From: CAKZQX01 sp034437035
GTDB taxonomy: Bacteria; Chloroflexota; Chloroflexia; Chloroflexales; Chloroflexaceae
Reading direction: 5' to 3'
DNA: 13,996 bases
NCBI GenBank assembly: GCA_034437035.1
Contig: DAOTUI010000132.1
Location: forward strand, 1 to 13,996
In this document: piece by piece, positions 1-6,725 of the stretch
How the letters are laid out: every line of letters starts with the position of its first letter
Position numbering within the stretch: position 1 is the stretch's first letter
Position numbers and translations under genes: made by a program
Notes under the pieces: generated by a model
The model's input: the letters and a program-made list of their open reading frames with translations, nothing else
Databases searched by the model: none
Told to the model about the DNA's origin: nothing

Positions 1-351
1 GCAGAGCCGGATGCGGAACGGGCGAACTTTAATCGAACATACGACGGCACAACGGCGGTGGGCTGCTTCCCATCCGGCGCAACCCCGGAAGATGGTATCG
101 CTGACCTGGCGGGGAATGTCTGGGAGTGGACCCGCAGCGCATATCGGGACTATCCGTATGATCCAGACGATGGGCGGGAGGGGATGGACAACCCGGCAGA
201 AAAACGCTTTACCCTGCGCGGCGGCGGCTGGAACTATCCTTCGATCACCCTGCGCGCGTCCGACCGCTTCGATCCGCCGGTCTACCACATCAACACTGTT
301 GGCTTCCGGCTTGCCCGGCACCTTCCCGCTGGGACGCGTGCTGTGTCCTGA
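1..351 (+). CDS. FGE-sulfatase (formylglycine-generating-enzyme-like) domain protein, 5'-partial
   Basis: The gene is open from the first base of the window (frame 1), so its N-terminus lies outside; 116 residues are visible, ending at TGA 349-351. The sequence carries the C-terminal signature of the FGE-sulfatase/SUMF1 fold: DLAGNVWEWTRS, then RGGGWNY, then a closing VGFRLAR. In true formylglycine-generating enzymes a cysteine pair follows the RGGSW motif. Here that stretch (WNYPSITLRASDRF) has none, so this copy probably does not make formylglycine. In bacteria this C-type-lectin-like fold is often a non-catalytic C-terminal domain on kinases, TIR, caspase-like or NACHT proteins, and the missing upstream part may be one of these (inference). 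The last residues (HLPAGTRAVS) lie beyond the domain and run into a 15-bp tandem repeat that contains the stop codon, so the original end may have been altered. The domain call is firm; the function of the whole protein is not known. Confidence 0.85.
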   Translation, partial: AEPDAERANFNRTYDGTTAVGCFPSGATPEDGIADLAGNVWEWTRSAYRDYPYDPDDGREGMDNPAEKRFTLRGGGWNYPSITLRASDRFDPPVYHINTVGFRLARHLPAGTRAVS

Positions 352-380
352 GGTTCTGTGTCCTGAGGTTCTGTGTCCTG
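341..380. repeat. 15-bp tandem repeat across the stop codon
   Basis: The unit CTGTGTCCTGAGGTT occurs at 341-355 and 356-370, and a partial third copy (CTGTGTCCTG) at 371-380. The first copy contains the TGA stop of the upstream gene. It looks like replication slippage in an intergenic spacer. No function is implied. Confidence 0.9.
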
Positions 381-383
381 TCC

Positions 384-441
384 CGCGCCGTCAGGCGCGT
401 TCTGCATCCTGGGTACGCGCGGAGCGCGAAGCGATTTTTTT
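384..441 (+). terminator. Possible rho-independent terminator region after the FGE-domain gene
   Basis: Two GC-rich hairpins lie 30-90 bases after the stop. CGCGCC-gtca-GGCGCG (384-399) is a perfect 6-bp stem with a tetraloop. CGCGC-gga-GCGCG (416-428) is followed six bases later by seven T (435-441). The T run supports termination on the plus strand, but the gap between stem and T run is longer than in a classic terminator. Confidence 0.4.
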
Positions 442-986
442 GCAATGAGGACTGCACGCAATCCCGTTGGGCAGTGACGAGTGCTGTGCTGTGTGGCGTT
501 CTCGTGCTGTGCCGGCATGCGTGACCGGTACGGCCGTATTGCCATACCGATCACTGGTCACTCCGTAATGCAGAACAGGATGGGTACGGCGGCTTCCGCC
601 AGCGTTGCCCACCGGCGAAGGTAGGCCTGGTGATATCGGCACAGCGCCGGACGGCGATGCGCCGAGGCGTTGCCCATGCATCCCGCCACGTGTGCTTCCA
701 CACCATACCCTACCTGTCTCTCTGGTCACACCGTCATCACCGCCGCCGCTGCGGACACACGACCGGCGCTGAGCGTGCCGATCTGAGCACCCTGGATAAA
801 ACATAGAACCTTTGTGCGTTTCGTCGATTCTGGGCCGGATACCGCGATCCGAGGGAACGGACTTCATTCATGACAGTGATGTCGCCGATAGCACCTGATA
901 AGTGCCCTTAGCACGTGTTATTTTGACCACTGGTTCCTGTGTACCCACCATGAAGATATGTCGCATCAGGACGCGTAATACCGCAT

Positions 987-1018
987 TGTCTAACATCCCA
1001 TTCCCGGTATGTTAGACA
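987..1018. repeat. Perfect 10-bp inverted repeat upstream of the ssp operon
   Basis: Arms TGTCTAACAT (987-996) and ATGTTAGACA (1009-1018) are exact reverse complements with a 12-base spacer. No T run follows, so it is not a typical terminator. It could be an operator, a small palindromic repeat or the scar of a mobile element. The core TTAGACAG (1012-1019) recurs in the inverted repeat at 6647-6708 on the other side of the operon. Confidence 0.85.
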
Positions 1019-1121
1019 GTATCAGAACAAATGTATTTCGTAAAAGTAACTGTGGAATGGCTGATTGCCGGCAGTCGCGCGTCGTCGTCGCTGGATCGCC
1101 CGGAAAACCCCCGTAGCACTG

Positions 1122-1150
1122 TTGCCGGCACTCAGCAGGCATGCTATAAT
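1122..1150 (+). promoter_or_regulatory. Putative sigma70-type promoter P1 of the ssp operon
   Basis: TTGCCG (1122-1127), 17-base spacer, then a consensus TATAAT (1145-1150) preceded by TGC, which gives an extended -10 element. A start near 1157 would leave a leader of about 200 bases before the GTG at 1359. Confidence 0.5.
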
Positions 1151-1283
1151 CACGGCTATTGAACACGTCGTGATGCGCGTGAGCATATGCTTTTCCCCGG
1201 CTATCTCATCCCCGCCTTATCTCCTGGAACACTGTATGATCGATGACCACGCATATGGTTTGTACCCGGCAGTAGATACAGGC

Positions 1284-1312
1284 TTTACATTTCGTGTGGA
1301 TGCATGTATAAT
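1284..1312 (+). promoter_or_regulatory. Putative sigma70-type promoter P2 of the ssp operon
   Basis: TTTACA (1284-1289) and TATAAT (1307-1312) are separated by exactly 17 bases. The predicted transcription start near 1319 gives a leader of about 40 bases to the GTG at 1359. This promoter lies inside the longest possible form of the sspB reading frame, which argues that the long form is not made. Confidence 0.6.
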
Positions 1313-1346
1313 CAGGTTGGATTTTAGCGAAGCTCTGACAAGCATT

Positions 1347-1361
1347 GAGGATGGAGTTGTG
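1347..1361 (+). promoter_or_regulatory. Ribosome binding site and GTG start that set the sspB N-terminus
   Basis: GAGG (1347-1350) stands 8 bases before GTG (1359-1361). Initiation here begins the protein 10 residues before the conserved SGHETF motif, as expected for the family. The upstream in-frame ATG (1236) and TTG (1065) lack a clear Shine-Dalgarno sequence, and both lie upstream of promoter P2. Confidence 0.6.
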
Positions 1362-2276
1362 TTTCACCCATCATTCTCCCCGACCTTCAGTGGTCACGAA
1401 ACCTTTGTGCTACGCAGCACCTGGCTGAAGAAGGGGTACGATGTTATCAAAAAGCATCCCGACCTGTTCTCCCAGCCGGATGCCTATGTGAAGCTCGGTG
1501 TCGGCAAAAATATGGCCCAGTCCATCCGCTACTGGGGGCGGGTCTGTGGTGTATTCGACAAAAAGCCGGCCGGCACCGGTTATGAACCGACACCGCTGGG
1601 AACCTGGCTTCTGGACGATGAGGGTGTTGACCCGTTTCTGGTCTCGCCCGCAAGCTGGTGGCTGCTCCACTGGCAGCTTGCCGCACGCCCGGACGCTGCA
1701 CTCACCTGGTTCTATACCTTCAATATGCTGCGTGGCGGTGAGTTCACGAGTGCGCAGTTGGGGATGCAGATCCAGGCGCTGGCTGCCGAGCACACCTGGC
1801 GACTGCCCTCGACTGCCACCATTGAGCGTGATATTGATTGCATGGTGCGCTGCTATACCCGCCCATCGCAGAAGCAGCTTGAAACCGCCGTGGAAGATGC
1901 ATTGCTCTGTCCGCTGACGGAACTGGGGGTCATCCAGGTCATTCCCGCCGGCGCTATCTATCGCCTGGTGAGCGGCCCACAGCCAACCCTGCCCGATGCG
2001 CTGGTCGCCTATGCTATCCACGCAATGATCGAGGGCAGTGCCGGCAAGACGATCTCGTTCCGGCAGCTTTCCTACAACCCGCGCTCACCGGGGCGGGTCT
2101 TTCGGCTGGATGAGGACGCGCTGCTGCATCGGCTGTATGACATCGAGGAGATCACGGAGGGTGTAGCCTTCTACACTGATCAGGCAGGCATTCGCCAGGT
2201 TTCCTGGCGCGAGGCCGGCCCTAACGTAGCCCAGGCGCTGCTGGAACGCGCATTTGCCCAGGAGACCATCCGATGA
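1359..2276 (+). CDS. sspB: SspB-like DUF4007 protein (phosphorothioate DNA modification)
   Basis: Seen: 305 residues from GTG 1359, with the DUF4007 hallmarks SGHETF (11-16), KLGVGKNM (45-52) followed by SIRYWGR (55-61), WWLLHWQL (100-107) and a C-terminal EDALLCPLTELGVI block (179-192). The frame is open up to a TTG at 1065, but the added 98 residues are unlike the family and span promoter P2, so the shorter form is preferred. Known: in the SspABCD phosphorothioation system SspB is the DUF4007 component, reported as a DNA-nicking protein needed for single-strand sulfur modification. Context: its ATGA overlap with the ATPase gene, followed by the SspD-like gene, is the sspB-C-D order and is the main reason for the symbol. 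DUF4007 proteins also occur near other PAPS-reductase-type genes of unproven role. The family call is very firm; the Ssp role is likely but inferred. Confidence 0.88.
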   Translation: MFHPSFSPTFSGHETFVLRSTWLKKGYDVIKKHPDLFSQPDAYVKLGVGKNMAQSIRYWGRVCGVFDKKPAGTGYEPTPLGTWLLDDEGVDPFLVSPASWWLLHWQLAARPDAALTWFYTFNMLRGGEFTSAQLGMQIQALAAEHTWRLPSTATIERDIDCMVRCYTRPSQKQLETAVEDALLCPLTELGVIQVIPAGAIYRLVSGPQPTLPDALVAYAIHAMIEGSAGKTISFRQLSYNPRSPGRVFRLDEDALLHRLYDIEEITEGVAFYTDQAGIRQVSWREAGPNVAQALLERAFAQETIR

Positions 2277-5200
2277 CTGACACACTCGACATGCTGCCCG
2301 TCGCCACACGTTACACGCGCGCCGTCCATATCGAACGTGATTTTGTTGTGGGTGAGCAGGCACTCACGGGCTATCAGGCGACCCCGCTGGTGGTGCAGAC
2401 ATTGGGGCGTGTCCTGGAGGGGTTGCAGCCCACTTCCACCGCCCGCGCCTTTTCCCTGACGGGTGTCTATGGCACGGGCAAATCGGCGTTTGGCCTGTTT
2501 CTCGCGCACTATCTCAGCAGCAGCTACGAGACCCGCCAGCGGCTGCTGGAGCAGCACAGCACGGTTGCCGTATATGAGGGACTGGTCTCTGCTGCTCCGC
2601 TGCTGCTGCCCATCCTGATCAGCGGCAGCAACCGCTCGCTGCGGCAGGCTGTTCTTCAGGCGTTGCAGCACACGCTTACAGAACAGACACCCCTGCCCGA
2701 CACGCAATCCGATCTGCTCGCAACACTGGCGGCTGCGATCCAGACACCTGATGCCGATGCACAGCGTGTTGCTGACCTGGTGGAGCAGACCAACCACGCA
2801 CTGGCCGCGCACACTGACTATCGCGGCACCCTGCTTGTTATGGATGAGCTAGGACAGTACCTGGATTATGCCTTCCGCCAGAACGAAGCCGCCGACCTGT
2901 TTGTGCTGCAATCGCTGGCGGAGATGGCCGCCCGCAGCGGCGAAACCCCCAGTGTCCTGGTGACGATCCTGCACCAGTCGTTTGATAGCTATGCCACGAC
3001 GGCAGGCGCGGTGCAGCGCACTGACTGGCGAAAGGTACAGGGCCGCTTCGAGGATGTTCCCTTCCAGGAGCCGGACAGCCAGATGCTGCGCATGATCGGG
3101 CATGCCCTCTGCTCGGACAGCACCGACCTGGGCACCGCAGAACGGCAGGAGTGGGCAGAACGGTTTACAGCGTTCTCTGAAGCCCTGGGGCTGCGTCCAT
3201 CCGGCATCAGTACGGACGAGTGGCGACACATGCTTGCCCAGACCTACCTGCTGCATCCGCTGGTGCTGCTCCTGCTGCCGCTGCTCTTTCGGCAGCTTGC
3301 CCAGAATGAGCGCTCGCTCTTTTCCTTCCTCACCAGCCAGGAACCCTGGAGCTTACAAGATGTCCTGCACGCTCATCGTACCAACGGGGTGGACGCGCCG
3401 GTCTACCGCCTGCCCCATCTGTATGCCTATGTCGAGGCCACGATGGGGGTGGGACTCTATACCCGCTCCCGTGGGCGGCGCTGGGCAGAACTGGCCGAAT
3501 CGCTGGCTCGGCTGCGCGATCCTGATCACCTGACACAACAAACCTTGACCACGATTGGCGCGCTCAACGCCTTCGGGCAGCAGCATGAGATACGCGCCAG
3601 CCAGCGAATGATCGCCTTTGCGCTGTGCGATACGGACGATGAACAGCGCGTAACACAGCCGTTGCAGCATCTCACCGACGTTCAACTCATCACCTACCGC
3701 CGCCACAGCGACAGCTATGTGCTCTGGGAGGGAAGTGATCTGGATCTGGATACGCTGGTGCAGGAGGCCATGCGGAGTATCAGTGACCGCACTGACGTTG
3801 CGGCCCTGCTCCAGCAGAGCACCGAGCCGGTGCCGCTGGTTGCCCGCAAACATAGCTATCAGACCGGGACCGTGCGGCACTTTGCGGTGCGCTTTGTCGC
3901 AGTTGATGATCTGCCCACATTGGCACAGACAGCAGTTCAGGCTGATGGTGAAGTGCTCTCCATCGTACCCGCTGATAACGAGGCATTTGCGGTTGCGCAA
4001 CAGTGGGTGCGCCACCCGGATCGCACCCGTGCCGAGGAAACGCATCGCATTGCCGTGCTCCCGCGGCAGATCCACGCCCTGGGCGATCTGCTCCTGGAAG
4101 TGACTGCGCTGCGACGGGTGCTGGAAACACAGCCGGAACTCGACAACGATCGTGCGGCTCGCCGCGAGCTTGCCGGCCGCCTGGCTGAGGCCCGGCATGC
4201 ACTGGATCAGGCGATTGCCTGGGCGTACCATCCCGGTCACGGAGTATGGTGGTGGCGAGGTGCGGAGCAATCGGTGCAAACGACGCGCGACCTGGATAAC
4301 CTGCTCTCCCGGTCGTGTGATACTACCTATCATGCCGCGCCACATATCTGGAATGAGTTGATCATCCGTCGCCAGCTTTCGTCAGCCAGCGCCAAAGCGC
4401 GGCGGAATCTGGTGGAAGCGATGCTGGACCATGGTCACGAGCCCGGACTGGGACTGGAAGGTTATCCGCCGGAGCGGGCCATCTATGAGAGTGTCTTTCT
4501 CGAGAGCGGTATCCACCACGAGGAAAACGAGCAGTGGGTATTCGGCCCACCTGATCCCGAAAACGACGAGTCGCTGAAACTAATACCGGTGTGGAATGCC
4601 ATTCAGGACTACATCAACTCGGCACAGCACGAGCGACAGGCGATTAACAACCTGTTTGCGCAGATCGAAGCCGCGCCGTACGGGGTCAAGGCAGGTCTGG
4701 TGCCGCTGCTGTTTATGGCGGTTTATCTTGCCAATGTGGGCGAGATTACGTTGTATGAGCATGGCAACTATGTGACGGTACCCGATATTGCGGTGTTTGA
4801 GCGTCTGATGCGGCACCCGGACTATTTTAGCCTGCGTCAGACCCGTGCCGGCGGTGCGCGCATGGCCGTCTATGAACGTCTGGCACAGAAGTTAGCGCAG
4901 TATGCCCTGACGAAAACCGTGCAACCGGCGTTGCTTGACACACTGAACCCCCTGCTCCGCCTGGTCCATCGTCTGCCCGAATACAGTCAGTACACCCGGT
5001 ATGTTAGCCCGCAGGCACAGGGCATCCGCAAAGCGCTCCTGGCGGCACGCGAACCTGATATTACCCTCTTCGAGACGTTGCCGCGTGCCTGTGGCGTGGA
5101 GCCGTTCGCTCCCGAAACACCATTTGATGAAACGCAGTTCGAGACCTTCTTCGCGGCGTTACGCCGCGGGTTGATGGAACTGCAAGATGCCTATCCGCGC

Positions 5201-5737
5201 CTGCTGACTACGGTGGTGGAACGTATGCACCATGCCTTCGGTGCAGCGGCAACCGACCAGACGGAACTGCGCCAGGAGTTGACCGACCGCTGCCGGCAGA
5301 TTATCAATGTCACCGCCGACCACCAGATACGCGCGCTGGGGGTACGGCTGAACACCGCGGAGGCCGGTGATGCCTGGATTGAGAGCGTTGGCGCACTGGT
5401 TGCCCGGAAACCGATGACCACCTGGCGCGACGATGATCGCACCCGCTTCGAGTTGCATATCATCGACCTCGGCCATCGCTTCTGCCAGACAGAACGGGTT
5501 GCAACCATTGTGAGCACCCAGCAGGCAGCAAACCCCACAACACCGGCAGCCGCCGCTGCTTCTGGAAACGAACAACCTGCCGCACGGCAAAACCCCGGCA
5601 TGCGCGCGCTCCACATGCAGATTAAACAAACGCTGGACGACCAAGCCGAGACACTGACCGATGAACAACAGATTCAGGTACTCTGGGAAATCCTCACGCC
5701 CCTGATTGAGCGTACAACAGGAAGGAATAACCCGTGA
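2273..5737 (+). CDS. sspC: SspC-like large P-loop ATPase (phosphorothioate DNA modification)
   Basis: The protein has 1,154 residues. Near the N-terminus is a P-loop NTPase core: Walker A GVYGTGKS (64-71), a Walker B-type strand LLVMDELGQY (187-196) and a sensor-like strand SVLVTILHQSFDSY (227-240). The rest is long, mostly helical by composition, with no enzymatic motif that I recognise. Near the C-terminus an Ala/Pro/Gln-rich linker (about 1084-1108) leads to a last helical segment. The arrangement resembles the large ATPases of BREX (BrxC/PglY) and the ATPase partner SspC found between DUF4007 and PAPS-reductase genes. Its likely role is to use ATP to drive or gate the modification complex on DNA in the cytoplasm. 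It starts at ATG 2273 inside the end of sspB (ATGA) and its TGA overlaps the GTG of sspD, so the three are translationally coupled. GC is high throughout. The ATPase call is firm; the SspC identity comes mainly from context. Confidence 0.82.
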   Translation: MTDTLDMLPVATRYTRAVHIERDFVVGEQALTGYQATPLVVQTLGRVLEGLQPTSTARAFSLTGVYGTGKSAFGLFLAHYLSSSYETRQRLLEQHSTVAVYEGLVSAAPLLLPILISGSNRSLRQAVLQALQHTLTEQTPLPDTQSDLLATLAAAIQTPDADAQRVADLVEQTNHALAAHTDYRGTLLVMDELGQYLDYAFRQNEAADLFVLQSLAEMAARSGETPSVLVTILHQSFDSYATTAGAVQRTDWRKVQGRFEDVPFQEPDSQMLRMIGHALCSDSTDLGTAERQEWAERFTAFSEALGLRPSGISTDEWRHMLAQTYLLHPLVLLLLPLLFRQLAQNERSLFSFLTSQEPWSLQDVLHAHRTNGVDAPVYRLPHLYAYVEATMGVGLYTRSRGRRWAELAESLARLRDPDHLTQQTLTTIGALNAFGQQHEIRASQRMIAFALCDTDDEQRVTQPLQHLTDVQLITYRRHSDSYVLWEGSDLDLDTLVQEAMRSISDRTDVAALLQQSTEPVPLVARKHSYQTGTVRHFAVRFVAVDDLPTLAQTAVQADGEVLSIVPADNEAFAVAQQWVRHPDRTRAEETHRIAVLPRQIHALGDLLLEVTALRRVLETQPELDNDRAARRELAGRLAEARHALDQAIAWAYHPGHGVWWWRGAEQSVQTTRDLDNLLSRSCDTTYHAAPHIWNELIIRRQLSSASAKARRNLVEAMLDHGHEPGLGLEGYPPERAIYESVFLESGIHHEENEQWVFGPPDPENDESLKLIPVWNAIQDYINSAQHERQAINNLFAQIEAAPYGVKAGLVPLLFMAVYLANVGEITLYEHGNYVTVPDIAVFERLMRHPDYFSLRQTRAGGARMAVYERLAQKLAQYALTKTVQPALLDTLNPLLRLVHRLPEYSQYTRYVSPQAQGIRKALLAAREPDITLFETLPRACGVEPFAPETPFDETQFETFFAALRRGLMELQDAYPRLLTTVVERMHHAFGAAATDQTELRQELTDRCRQIINVTADHQIRALGVRLNTAEAGDAWIESVGALVARKPMTTWRDDDRTRFELHIIDLGHRFCQTERVATIVSTQQAANPTTPAAAAASGNEQPAARQNPGMRALHMQIKQTLDDQAETLTDEQQIQVLWEILTPLIERTTGRNNP

Positions 5738-6570
5738 CAGACCAGCAGAACGGCACACCCACAGACTGGGCGGCACAACCGGGCCGCCACATTGTCAGTC
5801 TGAGTGGCGGCAAAGACAGCACCGCCCTCGCCATCTACCTGCGCGACAAAATCCCGCAGCTTGAGTATGTCTTCTGTGATACGCACAAGGAACTACCTGA
5901 GACGTATGACTATTTGAAACGGGTGGAAGCCTACCTGCAACGTCCGATTATCTATCTCAATCCCAACCGGGGCTTTGACCACTGGCTCGATATGTACAAT
6001 GGTATGCTGCCCTCGGCGCAGGTGCGCTGGTGTACCCGCAAGCTCAAAATCGAGCCATTTGAAACCTACGTTGGCAACGACCCGGTCTGGAACTACATCG
6101 GTATCCGCGCCGAAGAAGCTCGCAAGGCCTACATCTCTACCAAACCCACTATCACGGCGATCTATCCCTTCAAGGAGCACGGCATGGTGCTCAGCGATAT
6201 CGAGCGCATCCTGGAGGAGAGCGGTATCGGGCTCCCGGACTATTACGAATGGCGCACGCGTAGCGGGTGTTACTTCTGCTTCTTTCAGCGCACGGGCGAG
6301 TGGATTGGCTTGAAGGAGCGCCATCCTGAGCAATATGAGGAAGCGAAAGCCTACGAGCGAAAGAACGGCGGTGATGCCTACACCTGGCGCGATCGGGAAA
6401 GCCTGGTGGACCTGGAGCAACCGGAACGGATGGCGCAGGCCAAACGCGAACACCAGCAGCGACTCGAAGACGAGAAACGCCGGCGACCCGGCCGGACGCT
6501 GATTGATCTTCAGGCCGCTGCGCTGGATGCGGAGGATGACGAGGTGGGGTGTAATATTTGCCATTTGTGA
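5734..6570 (+). CDS. sspD: SspD-like PAPS-reductase-family ATP pyrophosphatase (sulfur transfer to DNA)
   Basis: The 278-residue protein carries the PP-loop SLSGGKDSTAL (22-32), CDTHKELPET (48-57), RWCTRKLK (98-105), IGIRAEEAR (122-130) and GCYFCFFQRTGEW (178-190). These are typical of DndC/SspD-type members of the PAPS reductase family, which adenylate a target and carry sulfur for phosphorothioate formation. Cys100, Cys179 and Cys182 fit three ligands of the Fe-S cluster described for DndC; the C-terminal CNIC pair (Cys273, Cys276) could supply the fourth (inference). The start is GTG 5734, which overlaps the sspC stop (GTGA), with AGGAAGG at 5719-5725 as ribosome binding site. It is the last gene of the operon. 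A hairpin overlaps its stop codon. A true assimilatory PAPS reductase is unlikely: the C-terminal ECGLH-type motif is absent and there are no sulfate-assimilation neighbours. Confidence 0.88.
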   Translation: MTDQQNGTPTDWAAQPGRHIVSLSGGKDSTALAIYLRDKIPQLEYVFCDTHKELPETYDYLKRVEAYLQRPIIYLNPNRGFDHWLDMYNGMLPSAQVRWCTRKLKIEPFETYVGNDPVWNYIGIRAEEARKAYISTKPTITAIYPFKEHGMVLSDIERILEESGIGLPDYYEWRTRSGCYFCFFQRTGEWIGLKERHPEQYEEAKAYERKNGGDAYTWRDRESLVDLEQPERMAQAKREHQQRLEDEKRRRPGRTLIDLQAAALDAEDDEVGCNICHL

Positions 6571-6630
6571 ACAAATGGGAGTCCTTTATCCAGAGTAGAG
6601 CAATCCGTTGCTTCCAGTTTTGTATTTTGC
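6561..6630 (+). terminator. Hairpins after sspD, possible operon terminator
   Basis: CCATTTGT-GA-ACAAATGG (6561-6578) is a perfect palindromic stem whose loop is formed by the sspD stop codon. A second small stem AGCAA-tccg-TTGCT (6599-6612) is followed by TTTT (6617-6620) and a second run of four T nearby. Either could end the operon; neither is a textbook terminator. Confidence 0.4.
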
Positions 6631-6646
6631 TGAAGTACGAAAGACG

Positions 6647-6708
6647 ATGCTTCCTGTCTAAACAGTTCATATACTGCTTACAAGAGTTATTCATTAGACA
6701 GGAAGCAT
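6647..6708. repeat. Perfect 15-bp inverted repeat between convergent genes
   Basis: Arms ATGCTTCCTGTCTAA (6647-6661) and TTAGACAGGAAGCAT (6694-6708) match exactly around a 32-base AT-rich loop. It lies between the ends of two convergent genes, so it could act as a bidirectional terminator with a long loop. It could also be a tiny palindromic mobile element, although no clean target duplication is seen. It shares TTAGACAG with the inverted repeat at 987-1018. Confidence 0.85.
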
Positions 6709-6725
6709 TACGGTTTAGAATCCTA

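Larger units (their letters stand above)
352..1358. other. Intergenic region of about 1 kb upstream of the ssp operon
   Basis: No convincing gene is seen. Open frames here, including a 158-codon minus-strand frame at 391-867, have low-complexity Arg/Ser/Gly-rich translations with no recognisable motif and no good ribosome binding site. From about 1065 the sspB frame stays open upstream of the chosen start, but that stretch contains promoters and does not resemble the family. The region holds the terminator-like hairpins at 384-441, an inverted repeat at 987-1018 and two promoters at 1122-1150 and 1284-1312. Nothing else stands out between about 450 and 985. Confidence 0.6.

Noticed and set aside
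200..351. Possible variable region of a diversity-generating retroelement in the FGE-like (C-type lectin) end
   Set aside because: The fold fits, but there is no reverse transcriptase, no template repeat and no adenine-dependent variable pattern in the window.
391..867. 158-codon minus-strand open frame in the intergenic region
   Set aside because: Composition is noise-like (Arg/Ser/Gly/His rich), with no motif and no ribosome binding site; it also overlaps the terminator-like hairpins.
950..1015. 21-codon plus-strand mini-ORF starting at ATG 950
   Set aside because: No ribosome binding site, ends inside the inverted repeat, and nothing supports its translation.
1410..2021. 203-codon minus-strand open frame opposite sspB
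   Set aside because: Shadow of the DUF4007 gene; no motif and no ribosome binding site.
3353..4345. 330-codon minus-strand open frame opposite sspC
   Set aside because: It lies wholly within the well-supported ATPase gene, in GC-rich sequence where antisense frames stay open by chance; its translation has no recognisable domain.
5734..6570. Assimilatory PAPS/APS reductase
   Set aside because: The operon partners (DUF4007 and large ATPase), the GCYFC motif and the lack of an ECGLH-type end fit the DndC/SspD group better.
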